NCBI GenBank assembly: GCA_002279065.1 | Contig: NCKB01000009.1 | Location: 62,001-126,000 of the forward strand | DNA length: 64,000 nt | From: Lysobacterales bacterium 15-68-25 | GTDB taxonomy: Bacteria; Pseudomonadota; Gammaproteobacteria; Xanthomonadales; Rhodanobacteraceae | Reading direction: 5' to 3' | Part shown: piece after piece, positions 35,804 through 48,535 of the stretch | Numbering within the stretch: the stretch's first letter is position 1 | Layout: every line of letters starts with the position of its first letter | Notes under the pieces: model-generated | What the model saw: the letters and a program-made list of their open reading frames with translations, nothing else | What the model was told of the DNA's origin: nothing | The model's database searches: none | Translations under genes and position numbers: made by a program

Positions 35804-36028
35804 TCAATAGTGCGGCGGTGGTGGCTCGTCGCGAGCGTCACCACCGGCCCCGACACGGACCGATGCCAATTCGGTGCGCAGGTCGCGCACGATGCGTTCG
35901 AGCGCGGCAATCCTCAACGCCTGTTCGGCATCGGCCGCACCCAGCGCATGCACCGTGTCGTCGATAAAGGTCAGCCTGACCTCCAGTTCGGTCAGGCGCT
36001 GCTCCAGGTCAGGACGATCTGCGGCCAT
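35804..36028 (-). CDS. slyX: SlyX protein
   Basis: A 74-residue coiled-coil protein of the SlyX family: LEQRLTELEVRLTFIDDTV at the N-terminus, a second heptad segment (ALRIAALERIVRDLRTEL) and the terminal PPPPHY of the family. Function is unknown; in E. coli slyX lies near slyD. It starts three bases after the ugd stop, so it is translationally coupled. Confidence 0.92.
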   Translation of the reverse strand: MAADRPDLEQRLTELEVRLTFIDDTVHALGAADAEQALRIAALERIVRDLRTELASVRVGAGGDARDEPPPPHY

Positions 36029-36031
36029 GCT

Positions 36032-37372
<1,341 letters not shown>

Positions 37373-37435
37373 CGATGGTCATCTTTCCGCGGAAATCAGC
37401 AGCAAATTCTAACAGGCTGCAGCGCTGCTTCCCCA

Positions 37436-37470
37436 AAGAAAAAGAGGGCGCGAATCGCTTCGCGCCCTCT
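37436..37470 (-). terminator. Intrinsic terminator after the FKBP gene
   Basis: A perfect 11-bp stem (37443-37453 with 37460-37470, six-base loop) is followed on the minus strand by TTTTTCTTT. It is about 30 bases after the FKBP stop and ends that transcript before ugd. Confidence 0.9.
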
Positions 37471-37499
37471 CTCGGTTCAGCCCTGAAACGGAGGCCGGA

Positions 37500-38261
37500 T
37501 CAGTTACCCTGCCCCTGGGTGGCCGGGGTCGGGCCGGTCTTCTCGAGCGTGACGTCGAAGATCAGCGTCTCGTTCGGCGGGAAGCCGTTGCCCGGCTGCG
37601 CGCCGTAGGCCAGATTGGACGGAATGAACAGCTTGTAGTGGGCGCCGGTCTGCATGAGCATCAGGCCCTCGCGGAAACCGGGGATCACGCCGGCCAGCGG
37701 AATCGGCACCGAGGTGCCGCCCTTCGGCTCCGGATGATCCGCCGAAGCATCGAACTTCTCGCCGTTGACGAAGGTGCCGGTGTAGGCGATCTGCACCGTA
37801 TCGTTCGGACCCGGGCGCGGGCCGCTGCCGGCCGAGATCACTTCGTATTGCAGGCCCGAGGCAGTGGTCTTCACGCCCGGCTTGGCCTTGTTCTTGGCCA
37901 GGAACGCGTCGCCCTCGGCCTTGTTCTGCGCGGCAACCTTTTCGTACTCGGCCTTCGCCTTGGCCTGCAGGTTGGCGATGAATGCCTGCTTGACCTGCTT
38001 GTACTCTTCCTCGCTCATCGTCGGCTTCTGGCCGGACAGAGCGGACTGCACGGCGCGCGCCACCGTGGCCGGGTCGACCTCGTCACGCACCAGCGGCGGC
38101 AGCGAGCTGGCCAGGTCCCAACCCACCACGTAGCTGGCCTTGGTCTTGTCGACCTTGCCTGCTGCGGAGGACTTGGCTGCCTGCGCATGCACGCCGGCGG
38201 TCATGCCCAGCGCCACGGCCAGAGCGGCCGTCGTGAGCGTGGGACGCAGAAAATGCTTCAT
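37500..38261 (-). CDS. FKBP-type peptidyl-prolyl isomerase, periplasmic (FkpA/Mip-like)
   Basis: A 253-residue secreted isomerase-chaperone. A signal peptide (about 1-26, AHA/AQA-type site) precedes an N-terminal helical dimerisation domain (about 40-125, rich in Lys/Ala/Gln) and a C-terminal FKBP domain (VQIAYTGTFVNGEKFDAS, VIPGFREGLMLMQTGAHYKLFIP and the terminal TLIFDVTLEK). It assists folding in the periplasm. GGGAG six bases before ATG 38261 fixes the start; an upstream in-frame ATG at 38276 is less likely. Monocistronic. Confidence 0.94.
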   Translation of the reverse strand: MKHFLRPTLTTAALAVALGMTAGVHAQAAKSSAAGKVDKTKASYVVGWDLASSLPPLVRDEVDPATVARAVQSALSGQKPTMSEEEYKQVKQAFIANLQAKAKAEYEKVAAQNKAEGDAFLAKNKAKPGVKTTASGLQYEVISAGSGPRPGPNDTVQIAYTGTFVNGEKFDASADHPEPKGGTSVPIPLAGVIPGFREGLMLMQTGAHYKLFIPSNLAYGAQPGNGFPPNETLIFDVTLEKTGPTPATQGQGN

Positions 38262-38431
38262 TCGAGACTCCCTCATGTGGAATGTGCCGGCGACGCCGGA
38301 CGGCCCCCGGAGCGGAGGCTGGCCGTTCATTGTGCGGCCGCCGCCAGCACTTGGCAACGACACCGGACCTGCGACCTTCAACCTAGGGAAAGGTTCCGAA
38401 AGTCCTGCCACGGCAGTCGGCTGCGACCGCG

Positions 38432-40174
38432 TCATGGCTTGGCTATGGTGTCCCGCAGGGCCGCCTGCAGCCTGGCGTGAACCCTGACCAGCCCCCGCCA
38501 CATCACGACCGCCAGCAACACCCCGGCAGCCGCCAGCGTGAGGGCGATGCCCCGCGGAGGGAGAATGGTGGATCCCAGCGCACCTACCAGCACCGCAAGC
38601 GCGAACAACGTGGCCAGTGGAATCAGCCGGGCCAGGACACCCCGGATCGCATGGGTGTAGGCGCCTGCGTGGCGTTCGCGGATACCCAGCTCGGCCAACA
38701 GCATGCCAAGCGCTTCCGCCTTGCGATAGACCGCGATCAACAGCGGCAGCGAGAAAAACAGTGCGGTGGCCCAGATCACGGTGTGCCGGGCGTCCCGCGA
38801 CAGGCCCAGCTGCGAGAACCAGGCCCAGTTGTGGGCATTGACGTAGGCACCAACCACGAACAGCGTGACTACCAGGATGACGTTCACTGCGATATGGACG
38901 AGCAGCCGGCGCAACATCGCCGCCACCATGGCGTTCTCGTCGACCGGCCGAAGGTTTTCCAGCCAACCGCTGTAACTGGTCGCCAAGAGCCGCAGGGAGG
39001 GCGGCGTGATGCGGCGCAGGCCAGTGCCGAGGCGATCGGCCGAGCGCACCAGATAAGGCGACAGCGCCATGCAGAGCACGGAGACGGCGACCGCCACCGG
39101 GTAGATGAAATCGCTGACCGCCCCCAGGGAAAGGCCCAGCGTCGCGATCACGAAAGAAAACTCGCCGATCTGCGCCATGCTGACACCGGTGCGCAGGGCG
39201 GTGCGCGGATCGTGACCGATCACGAATACCCCCAGGCTGCACACTACCGTCTTGCCCACCATGACCACCGCGGCGATCAGCAGTGCCGGCAACGCGTACT
39301 GGGCCAGCATGGCTGGGTCGATCTTCAGGCCGATCGCCACGAAAAACAGCGCTGCGAACATGTCGCGCAGCGGCTCGATCAGGCGCATCACCTTGCCGGC
39401 ACTGCGTGCCTCGGCCACGACCGCCCCCATCAGGAACGCGCCCAGCGCCACGGAGAATCCCATCCAGGCGGCGAACAGGCTCGCGCCGAAGCATAGGCCC
39501 AGGGTACTGACCAGCAGCACTTCCGCGCGACCGAAACTGGCCACATAGTCCACCAGTCGCGGCACCAAAAGCAGCCCGACGATCATTCCGGCCACAACGA
39601 ACAGTCCGAGATGGCCGATCAGCGTGAACGCCGTCGACGCCTCCACCGAGCCGCCGATCGCCACCGCGGTCAGCATGGTCAACAGCACGATCGTCAGCAT
39701 GTCCTCGGCAACCAGCAGGCCGACCACGAGCCGGGCGAATGGCTGTTCGCGCAGCCCTCCCTCGGCCAGCGTGCGCGTCGCCACCATGGTCGAGGAAAGC
39801 GCCACGATGCCACCCAGAAACAGTGCATCGGTGCCATGCCAGCCGAATGCCTCGCCGAGTCCATACCCGATCCAGAGCATCACCCCGACCTCGGCGACCG
39901 CGACAATGAGGATGCCGACTCCGACCTCACGCAGCTTGCGGATGCTGAACTCCATGCCGAGCGTGAACATCAGCAGCACGACGCCAAGGTTGGAGATGTC
40001 GTCGATGGTGCGAGGGTTGGCCACCAGCACTCCCGGCGTGTGGGGGCCGATCAGCACGCCAGCCAGGATGTAGCCAAGCAGCACCGGCTGGCGCATGCGA
40101 TGAAAAAGGATCGTCGTGGCACCGGCCACGATCATGACGATCGCGAGGTCGCGAATGAAGCCGATCTCGTGCAT
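38432..40174 (-). CDS. CPA2-family cation:proton antiporter (KefB/YbaL-like)
   Basis: A 580-residue membrane protein. About a dozen N-terminal helices form the Na+/H+ exchanger domain (residues ~5-385), with the typical FTLGMEFSIRKL and the aspartate-bearing VVGLLVAEDMLTIVLL segment. Instead of the C-terminal TrkA-N/RCK domain of KefB or YbaL, there are further hydrophobic helices (about 430-570, four segments). The exchanged ion may be K+ or Na+. It is divergent from the tRNA-Ala operon, and no KefF-like ancillary gene is adjacent. Confidence 0.9.
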   Translation of the reverse strand: MHEIGFIRDLAIVMIVAGATTILFHRMRQPVLLGYILAGVLIGPHTPGVLVANPRTIDDISNLGVVLLMFTLGMEFSIRKLREVGVGILIVAVAEVGVMLWIGYGLGEAFGWHGTDALFLGGIVALSSTMVATRTLAEGGLREQPFARLVVGLLVAEDMLTIVLLTMLTAVAIGGSVEASTAFTLIGHLGLFVVAGMIVGLLLVPRLVDYVASFGRAEVLLVSTLGLCFGASLFAAWMGFSVALGAFLMGAVVAEARSAGKVMRLIEPLRDMFAALFFVAIGLKIDPAMLAQYALPALLIAAVVMVGKTVVCSLGVFVIGHDPRTALRTGVSMAQIGEFSFVIATLGLSLGAVSDFIYPVAVAVSVLCMALSPYLVRSADRLGTGLRRITPPSLRLLATSYSGWLENLRPVDENAMVAAMLRRLLVHIAVNVILVVTLFVVGAYVNAHNWAWFSQLGLSRDARHTVIWATALFFSLPLLIAVYRKAEALGMLLAELGIRERHAGAYTHAIRGVLARLIPLATLFALAVLVGALGSTILPPRGIALTLAAAGVLLAVVMWRGLVRVHARLQAALRDTIAKP

Positions 40175-40286
40175 GCGCGATTCCGTGGGACGGTGTTCCA
40201 AGCTTAGTCGGTGCCACCAACACGCAGGTGGAACGATGGCCGAAGCAGTTCGATCAGGCTCGATGAAAATTTTTTGAAAATTTCGC

Positions 40287-40315
40287 TTGACGGAATCGCG
40301 AACCCTGCCTATTCT
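40287..40315 (+). promoter_or_regulatory. Sigma-70 promoter of the tRNA-Ala/Glu/Asp operon
   Basis: A -35 TTGACG (40287-40292) and a -10 TATTCT (40310-40315) are separated by 17 bp, with an AT-rich stretch upstream like a UP element (40266-40283). Transcription would begin near 40322, 11 bases before tRNA-Ala. Confidence 0.85.
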
Positions 40316-40332
40316 TTCGGGCTTCCAGCGGC

Positions 40333-40408
40333 GGGGCCATAGCTCAGCTGGGAGAGCGCCTGCATGGCATGCAGGAGGTCGGCGGTTCGATCCCGCCTGG
40401 CTCCACCA
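40333..40408 (+). tRNA. tRNA-Ala(GGC)
   Basis: A 76-base cloverleaf with encoded CCA. The acceptor GGGGCCA pairs with TGGCTCC, and the anticodon loop ATGGCAT gives GGC. First gene of a three-tRNA operon. Confidence 0.97.
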
Positions 40409-40418
40409 ACTTAATTTC

Positions 40419-40494
40419 GTCCCCATCGTCTAGAGGCCTAGGACACCACCCTTTCACGGTGGCGACCGGGGTTCGAATCCCCGTGGGGACGCCA
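40419..40494 (+). tRNA. tRNA-Glu(TTC)
   Basis: A 76-base tRNA with encoded CCA. The acceptor GTCCCCA pairs with TGGGGAC, and the anticodon loop CTTTCAC gives TTC. It lies ten bases after tRNA-Ala. Confidence 0.97.
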
Positions 40495-40548
40495 AGTTGG
40501 AGCCCGCCATTTCGCGAAAGCGAAGGAAGTTTAGCTGTAGAAAAACGT

Positions 40549-40625
40549 GGAGCGGTAGTTCAGTCGGTTAGAATGCTGGCCTGTCACGCCGGAGGTCGCG
40601 GGTTCGAGTCCCGTCCGCTCCGCCA
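40549..40625 (+). tRNA. tRNA-Asp(GTC), copy 1
   Basis: A 77-base tRNA with encoded CCA and anticodon loop CTGTCAC. Its sequence is identical to the copy at 52532-52608 on the other strand. Last gene of the operon. Confidence 0.97.
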
Positions 40626-40633
40626 CTTACGAG

Positions 40634-40657
40634 AAGCCCGCCTTGTGCGGGTTTTTT
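40634..40657 (+). terminator. Intrinsic terminator of the tRNA operon
   Basis: The stem CCCGC/GCGGG (40637-40641 with 40647-40651, extended by A-T and G-T pairs) is followed by TTTTTT, nine bases after tRNA-Asp. Confidence 0.85.
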
Positions 40658-40686
40658 GTTGTCCGCAAGCCGGGCGTCGCAACGCC

Positions 40687-41169
40687 TCAGGGCACCGGCG
40701 CGGGCGGCTCTGGCTCGCGCGCCAACGTTCCCAGCGAATGCCCCTGCTCGGCGAGATATTCCAGCCAGCGAGTGAGGAATCCGTTCATCCGCAGCCGGTG
40801 CTGCAGCACCGTGCGGGCGGGAGGAAACGGTCCGAGCACTTGCCACAGGTGCCGCCCCGGGTGGCAATGCAGCGCCTCGGCCACATGCGCATCGGTGTAC
40901 ACCCGGAGTTGCGCCGAGGGCGTACGCAGCCCGGTCTGTTCATCGATCAGGTCGTAGGTGAGCTCCAACTCTAGTGTGTAGGGGTGACGCTCGAGCACCT
41001 GCAGGTGCACGTCGAGCCCGTCATCGATGCTGGACACATACCTGCCGGGCACCAGTTCCTGTGGAGCAAATAACCGTGCGAGCCGATGGTAATTCTCGGC
41101 GTACAGCCCCATGAGGAACTCGAAGCGCCCGGGAAGCAGCGCGGTACGTCGATCCAGGACAACACTCAT
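40687..41169 (-). CDS. DUF1249 protein, YqiB-like
   Basis: A 160-residue protein of the DUF1249/YqiB family: LMGLYAENYHRLARL near the start, then strands such as LELELTYDL and LRVYTDAHVAEAL, and a Trp/Leu-rich C-terminal LNGFLTRWLEYLAEQGH-like tail (here MNGFLTRWLEYLAEQGHSL). Function unknown. It follows ppsR with a 25-base gap on the same strand and is probably co-transcribed. Confidence 0.88.
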   Translation of the reverse strand: MSVVLDRRTALLPGRFEFLMGLYAENYHRLARLFAPQELVPGRYVSSIDDGLDVHLQVLERHPYTLELELTYDLIDEQTGLRTPSAQLRVYTDAHVAEALHCHPGRHLWQVLGPFPPARTVLQHRLRMNGFLTRWLEYLAEQGHSLGTLAREPEPPAPVP

Positions 41170-41194
41170 ACGGTCGGGAAGCTCCTCTGAGAAG

Positions 41195-42010
41195 TCAGAA
41201 CATGGTGCGCTCGATGCCGAAGCGCTCGAAGATCTTGCTGGCGATCTCCTCGATCGAGACGTGAGTGGTGTTGAGGCTGGGTATGGCCTCGCGGCGCATC
41301 AGCTTCTCGGCCTGCGCCAGCTCCCACCGGCACTGCTCGATCGTGGCGTAACGGCTGTTGGCCCTGCGCTGTTCGCGGATCTGCGCCAGGCGCTGGGGGT
41401 CGATGGTCAGGCCGAACAGGCGGTCCTTGTAGGGGCGCAGGCGGGGCGGCAGCTCCAGCTTGTCCAGATCGTCGTCCGTGAGCGGATAGTTGGCGGCACT
41501 GACCCCGTAATGCAAGGCCATGTAGAGACAGGTCGGCGTCTTTCCCGAGCGGGACACCCCCACCAGGATCAGGTCGGCCTGGGCATAGTCGACGTCGATG
41601 CCGTCGTCGTGCGTGAGGGCGTAATTGGTCGCGTTGATGCGGGCTTCGTACTTGTCGAAATCGACGAGGCCATGCGAACGGTTCACTGCACCGGAGCGCT
41701 TCGCCCCCAACTCCACCTCGAGCGGACCGATGAACGGTGCAAACACGTCGAGCATCAGCGCTCCGCTGGTCGCCACGATATCGCACAGCGCACGGTCGGC
41801 CATGGTGTTGACCACGATCGGGCGCTGTCCGGTCTGGGCGTACCTCGTCTTGATGCGAAGCGCTGCCGCCTCGGCCTTTTTCGCATCGTCCACGAACGGC
41901 AGGCGATGCTTGTCGAAGGCCATCCCCTCGAATTGCGCCAGAATGCTGTTGCCGATCGTCTCGGCGGTAATACCAGTGGAATCGGAGATGAAGAAAACAG
42001 TCCGCTGCAT
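41195..42010 (-). CDS. ppsR: PEP synthetase regulatory kinase/phosphorylase PpsR
   Basis: A 271-residue DUF299 protein. The [20 protein letters not shown]-terminus and the P-loop [15 protein letters not shown] are characteristic. It inactivates PEP synthase by ADP-dependent threonine phosphorylation and reactivates it by phosphorolysis, linking gluconeogenesis to the energy state. Its target gene ppsA is directly divergent, 224 bases away, which confirms the assignment. The start at ATG 42010 agrees with family N-termini. Confidence 0.96.
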   Translation of the reverse strand: MQRTVFFISDSTGITAETIGNSILAQFEGMAFDKHRLPFVDDAKKAEAAALRIKTRYAQTGQRPIVVNTMADRALCDIVATSGALMLDVFAPFIGPLEVELGAKRSGAVNRSHGLVDFDKYEARINATNYALTHDDGIDVDYAQADLILVGVSRSGKTPTCLYMALHYGVSAANYPLTDDDLDKLELPPRLRPYKDRLFGLTIDPQRLAQIREQRRANSRYATIEQCRWELAQAEKLMRREAIPSLNTTHVSIEEIASKIFERFGIERTMF

Positions 42011-42234
42011 GATTCGATCCGGAAGGGGATATATGGGGAGGTGGCTCACGTTAGCGTATGCCTCAGGTACCGTGTGTCTTGATTTTTCTCCGACTGGTAT
42101 GCAGGTGGAGCGGCGACGGATTGCATTGGTCTTCTTGTGCCATGCACCATCCGCAGCGGACAATACCAGTTCTTTGTGGCCTGCTTTGGGCCGGTCGCAC
42201 AACCTACCCCACTTGAGTTCCGAGGAGATCCACC

Positions 42235-44607
<2,373 letters not shown>

Positions 44608-44630
44608 GCCGTTCCCGGGTACCGAAAGAA

Positions 44631-44657
44631 AAGGCGGGGGCATCCCCGCCTTTTTTT
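44631..44657 (+). terminator. Intrinsic terminator after ppsA
   Basis: A 9-bp stem (44631-44639 with 44644-44652, loop GCAT) is followed by a run of seven T. It lies about 25 bases after the ppsA stop. Confidence 0.93.
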
Positions 44658-44780
44658 CGCCCTCCAATACGCGGCGTCGTGCAGTGCAGCTTGCAGCCCG
44701 TCAGGCTCGCCCACTAGCGTCATACGCGCGTTTGACGCTCATCGTGTCAGAGCGATCCATCGGGGCCACAGGGGTTAAGC

Positions 44781-45545
44781 ATGCGCACAACCGGGGGGAA
44801 TCAGGCCGCGGAAACCCGTCGGCGACTGCTGGATTCCGCCGAGCATCTGTTCATCGAGCGCGGCTATGAGGGCCTCTCGATGCGCCAGATCACGGCCCAT
44901 GCCGGCACCAACCTGGCAGCCGTGAACTATCATTTCGGCAGTAAGGACGCGATGCTGCGTGAACTGCTCTCCCAGCGCCTCGACCGGCTCAACGAGGAAC
45001 GCCTGCAACTGCTCGACGCCTGCGAAGCCACGGGGCAAATCCCCGACTGCGAGACCATCCTGGGCATTCTCTTCGTGCCGGCCATGCAGTTGGGCCGGGA
45101 CCCAGCGGCCGGCCCGGCCTTCCTTCGCTTGCTCGGCAGGGTCTACAGCGACGCTTCACCGTTCATCCGTGACCACCTGCAGCAACACTACCGGCCGATC
45201 TTCGGCCGGTTCTTCGACGCATTCGCCCGCGCCCTGCCCCACGTGCCGCGCAGCGAGCTGGGCCTGCGGCTGCACTTCGCGCTCAAGTCGCTCTCAGGGG
45301 TACTGGCGACCGATGACATGGACGAGCTTGTCGCCGAGCTGAGCATGGGACGCCCGATCCCGGACACTGAACTGCTCGCCCGGCTGGTGGCGCTGGTGTC
45401 CCCGGCCCTCACCGCACCACTGGGAACGCCGGCACAGGTCGACAAGATCCACCGCCTGCAGCAGCTCAGGCAGTCCCGGATATCGGAGTACCAGGAACCG
45501 GGCCCAGCCCACGCCGGGCACTCCGGCGCCACGAGCGGAGCTTGA
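44781..45545 (+). CDS. TetR-family transcriptional regulator (possibly PsrA-like)
   Basis: A 254-residue regulator. Residues ~9-56 form the TetR helix-turn-helix (RRRLLDSAEHLFIERGYEG, then ITAHAGTNLAAVNYHFGSKDAML). The ligand-binding region resembles the longer C-terminal domain of PsrA-type regulators (LLGRVYSD, LGLRLHFALKSLSGVLA), which respond to fatty acids in Pseudomonas, but this is only a resemblance. The last ~20 residues are Pro/Ser/Gly-rich. No operator could be identified. It is flanked by the ppsA terminator and the tRNA-Ser terminator. Confidence 0.85.
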   Translation: MRTTGGNQAAETRRRLLDSAEHLFIERGYEGLSMRQITAHAGTNLAAVNYHFGSKDAMLRELLSQRLDRLNEERLQLLDACEATGQIPDCETILGILFVPAMQLGRDPAAGPAFLRLLGRVYSDASPFIRDHLQQHYRPIFGRFFDAFARALPHVPRSELGLRLHFALKSLSGVLATDDMDELVAELSMGRPIPDTELLARLVALVSPALTAPLGTPAQVDKIHRLQQLRQSRISEYQEPGPAHAGHSGATSGA

Positions 45546-45549
45546 CGCC

Positions 45550-45580
45550 AAAATGAAAAGGCCCCGCATCGCTGCGGGGC
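45550..45580 (-). terminator. Terminator after tRNA-Ser
   Basis: A perfect 8-bp stem (45561-45568 with 45573-45580, loop TCGC) is followed on the minus strand by TTTTCATTTT. It begins nine bases beyond the CCA end of tRNA-Ser. Confidence 0.88.
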
Positions 45581-45588
45581 CCATCAAT

Positions 45589-45678
<90 letters not shown>

Positions 45679-45713
45679 TGAAGGGGACACGCGGTGGTCC
45701 GCGCGAGCCGGCA

Positions 45714-45742
45714 ATGATACGCAGGCACGGCCGCCGTGACAA
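45714..45742 (-). promoter_or_regulatory. Sigma-70 promoter of tRNA-Ser
   Basis: On the minus strand, TTGTCA (45737-45742) and TATCAT (45714-45719) are separated by 17 bp. The transcript start would be near 45707, about 29 bases before the tRNA. Confidence 0.8.
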
Positions 45743-45790
45743 CAGGGGGCGCATCCGGCATGCTGCGCCGGTCAGCCACCACCAGCCCCC

Positions 45791-46492
45791 ATGATCGAAT
45801 TCGGACACGGAACCCACGTCGGCCTGCGCCGCACGCGCAACGAAGACACCTATTACGCGGATCCCGACCTCGGGCTGTTCCTCGTCGCCGACGGAATGGG
45901 TGGACATCAGCACGGCGAAGTCGCCGCCGCGCTCGCCCGCGATGCGGTGGTCGAGCAGGTTCGTCGCGGGCAGTCGCTGCTCGATGCGGTCCGTATCGCA
46001 GCGGAACAGCTGGAGCAGCACGCGGGCGGGCGCCACGATGCGCTGCCGATGGGTACGACCCTCGCCGCGCTCCACCTGCACGAAGGCATCTACGATGTCG
46101 CGTGGGTCGGCGACAGCCGGATCTACCGGTTGGCCGACCAGTTCGAACTGGTCAGCCACGACCACTCGCTAGTGCAGGAGCTGGTCAATGCCGGCCGACT
46201 CGATCCGGAACTCGCCTCGCGCCACCCGCAGCGCAACGTGTTGACCCAGGCGCTTGGCATCACTGCCGCCGAACAGCTGCATGTAGGTGTCGCCGGCGGC
46301 AGGCAATGCCCGGGGAATGCCTTTCTGCTCTGCACCGACGGACTGACCGATGGCCTCGAGACCTCGTCACTGGCCGGCACCGTCCAACGAACCGATCTCG
46401 CAGCACAGGAATGCGTGGATCATCTACTGCTGGACGGCCTGGAGGCCGGCGGCAACGACAATCTCACCGCGATCCTGATCCGCCTGCGCTGA
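45791..46492 (+). CDS. PP2C-family serine/threonine protein phosphatase
   Basis: A 233-residue single PP2C domain of the Stp/PppA type. The metal-binding acidic motifs are in order: RRTRNEDTYY, LVADGMGGHQHGEVAA, GTTLAAL, WVGDSRIYRL, LLCTDGLTDGLE and GGNDNLTAIL. It removes phosphate from Ser/Thr in the cytosol. A Ser/Thr kinase or FHA protein is often adjacent to such genes (type VI secretion loci, for instance), but none is seen here. Convergent with dnaQ, five bases apart. Confidence 0.94.
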   Translation: MIEFGHGTHVGLRRTRNEDTYYADPDLGLFLVADGMGGHQHGEVAAALARDAVVEQVRRGQSLLDAVRIAAEQLEQHAGGRHDALPMGTTLAALHLHEGIYDVAWVGDSRIYRLADQFELVSHDHSLVQELVNAGRLDPELASRHPQRNVLTQALGITAAEQLHVGVAGGRQCPGNAFLLCTDGLTDGLETSSLAGTVQRTDLAAQECVDHLLLDGLEAGGNDNLTAILIRLR

Positions 46493-46497
46493 CCCCC

Positions 46498-47205
46498 TCA
46501 AGCCTCGCGACGCCAGAGGCTGGTCCCACCGGCACTCTTGTCCAGGGCATCGAGGCGCTTTTCATGCGCGGCGAGTTCTTCAGCCGCCGCACGCAAGACC
46601 CTTGGACGACGCACGAGCACCACCGGCGACACGACGGTGGTCTGCTGCTCCTCGGGCGCTTTTTCGAAGCCGAGGTCGAGCGCAACCTGGCCCGAGGTCA
46701 TGGCGATGTAGACGTCCGCCAGCAACTGGCAGTCGATCAGGCCGCCATGGAGCTCGCGCGCCGAGTTGTCCACGCCCAGACGCTTGCACAATGCGTCCAG
46801 ACTGTTTCGCTGGCCGGGGTAGCGTTCACGCGCCATCGCCAGGGTATCGAGCACAGAACACCGGTCCCCGATCGTGCCCAGGGCACCCGGCAGCCTGGCC
46901 AGCTCGGCGTTGAGGAAGGCGAGGTCGAACGCCGCGTTGTGGATGATCAGCTCGGCGCCGTCGATGAAGGCAAGGAACTCGTCGGCGACGTCCGCGAAGC
47001 GCGGCTTGTCGAGCAGGAATTCGTCCTCGATGCCGGTAACCTGCCGTGCACCTTCGTCGATCGCGCGATCAGGATTCAGATAGGTCTGATAGCGTCGTCC
47101 GGTCAGGCGTCGCTCCACCATTTCCAGGCAGGCGATCTCGATCAGCCGGTGCCCCTGGCGCACCTCCAGGCCGGTCGTCTCGGTATCCAGCACCACCTGC
47201 CTCAT
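46498..47205 (-). CDS. dnaQ: DNA polymerase III epsilon subunit (proofreading exonuclease)
   Basis: A 235-residue DEDDh exonuclease. Exo I DTETTGLE is at residues 7-14, with Exo [17 protein letters not shown] and Exo [17 protein letters not shown] (HGAxxDA-like). The C-terminal Ala/Arg-rich tail would bind the polymerase alpha subunit. It supplies 3'-5' proofreading. AGGAGG five bases before the ATG is strong, and the ATG overlaps the rnhA stop (ATGA). The gene pair with rnhA is conserved. Confidence 0.95.
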   Translation of the reverse strand: MRQVVLDTETTGLEVRQGHRLIEIACLEMVERRLTGRRYQTYLNPDRAIDEGARQVTGIEDEFLLDKPRFADVADEFLAFIDGAELIIHNAAFDLAFLNAELARLPGALGTIGDRCSVLDTLAMARERYPGQRNSLDALCKRLGVDNSARELHGGLIDCQLLADVYIAMTSGQVALDLGFEKAPEEQQTTVVSPVVLVRRPRVLRAAAEELAAHEKRLDALDKSAGGTSLWRREA

Positions 47206-47645
47206 GCACGCCTCCTGTGATGCTCTGCCTGCTCCCGCGCTGCCTCGTCCACGCGCTCGTTTTCCGCGTGCCCATTGTGTCCGCGCACCCAATGCCAGCG
47301 GACCGTATGGCGGGCAGCGGCGTCGGACAAACGCATCCAGAGGTCCTGGTTCTTCACCGGCTTGCGGTCGGCCGTGCGCCAGCCGTTGGCACGCCATTTC
47401 GACATCCATTGCTCGATGCCCTGCATGACGTAACGCGAATCGGTGGTCAGGTCGACGGCACAGGGCCGACTCAGGGCCTCGAGCGCGGCGATGGCCGCCA
47501 TCAGCTCCATGCGGTTGTTGGTCGTGTCCGCCTCGCCGCCGGCGAGCATGCGTTCCTTGCCCTTGGCGCGCAGCAGTGCGGCCCAGCCGCCCGGGCCCGG
47601 ATTTCCGAGGCAGGCGCCATCGGTAAATGCTTCCACTTCGGTCAA
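47202..47645 (-). CDS. rnhA: Ribonuclease HI
   Basis: A 147-residue RNase H that removes RNA from RNA-DNA hybrids. The catalytic acidic residues lie in [30 protein letters not shown] and [12 protein letters not shown], with the fourth in the ENERVDEAA segment. Length and basic handle ([21 protein letters not shown]) match E. coli RNase HI. It lies between the YafS-like methyltransferase and dnaQ, as in E. coli. Confidence 0.96.
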   Translation of the reverse strand: MTEVEAFTDGACLGNPGPGGWAALLRAKGKERMLAGGEADTTNNRMELMAAIAALEALSRPCAVDLTTDSRYVMQGIEQWMSKWRANGWRTADRKPVKNQDLWMRLSDAAARHTVRWHWVRGHNGHAENERVDEAAREQAEHHRRRA

Positions 47646-47671
47646 AACGTTTCCTCTTGTTCTCGCACCGC

Positions 47672-48352
47672 TCAGGCGATGTTCCGTCGGGCACCGGGGG
47701 CCAGTCGGACATCGGCCGGCGCGCGAATCGGACGAGGTAGCAGCCTCAACGGGGTGGCTGCCCTCCGACGCTTGCGGGCCGTCAGCACATACCCCCCGCC
47801 CAGGGCATCGCCCAGACTGACACCACCATCAGCCAACGGCCATGCAGGCCCCAGCCGCCGCACACATTCGACCTGCATGTCGCGTCGCCGCAACCATTCG
47901 CCCAATTGCAACGGCATGTGCAGGCGCAGTGGCTGGCGCCGGGTCCGCCAGGCCAGCCAAGGCATCCACAGGCTGAAGGGATGAAGTCCGCTGACCGCAA
48001 TCAAGCCTCCGGGTGCCAGAACCCGGAGCGCCTCGTTCAAAAGAGCCGCCGGCTCGGCGGCCGACTCCAGCGCATGCCTGAGCACGACCAGTTCGAACGC
48101 ATCGTCCAGGAACGGCAGCGGCTCGTCGGCACGACCGGCGACATCCCCACCGTAATGCACTCCGGCAACGGCAAGCCGGGTCCAGCAGGAAAGCATCGGT
48201 ACGGCCGGCAGGTGGTCCTGCTCGATGGCGGAGACGAGCAGGCCGTGATCGCCACGGCAACGCTGCAGATCGGGAGTGAGTCCGCGCACCTCATCCGCCA
48301 GCAGGCGCCGCAGGGGCGCGCTGGCGTAGATATCAGTGAAAACAGCGGACAT
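47672..48352 (-). CDS. Class I SAM-dependent methyltransferase (YafS-like)
   Basis: A 226-residue Methyltransf_11-type protein. The SAM-region landmarks are weaker than usual: an acidic strand in [30 protein letters not shown] and the [25 protein letters not shown] block. The substrate is unknown. In E. coli, yafS also lies between divergent gloB and rnhA, so position supports homology. The start MSAVFTDIY at 48352 fits the family. Confidence 0.87.
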   Translation of the reverse strand: MSAVFTDIYASAPLRRLLADEVRGLTPDLQRCRGDHGLLVSAIEQDHLPAVPMLSCWTRLAVAGVHYGGDVAGRADEPLPFLDDAFELVVLRHALESAAEPAALLNEALRVLAPGGLIAVSGLHPFSLWMPWLAWRTRRQPLRLHMPLQLGEWLRRRDMQVECVRRLGPAWPLADGGVSLGDALGGGYVLTARKRRRAATPLRLLPRPIRAPADVRLAPGARRNIA

Positions 48353-48535
48353 GCGATGTACCTGTTGGCCGATCAGCCGAAGTGTAGCGGCTGACCGCCC
48401 TGACCGGCAGCTGCACGCCACGCCCCGGCGTTAACACCTGACTAACGAGACCCCCGCAACCCGAGGCTATAGTCGGCGGCCCGGCATTGCCGCCATCCTG
48501 CCCCGCCGGCGCGCAGGCCACGCTTGGAGACAGCC

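Noticed and set aside
38370-38400. Possible sigma-E promoter upstream of the FkpA-like gene
   Set aside because: A GAACC-like -35 exists (RC of 38391-38400), but the -10 at the right distance is TCGCA, not TCTGA, and the leader would be over 100 bases. Too weak to claim.
48431-48473. Promoter of gloB with -10 TATAGT
   Set aside because: No acceptable -35 lies 16-18 bp upstream, so only half a promoter is visible.
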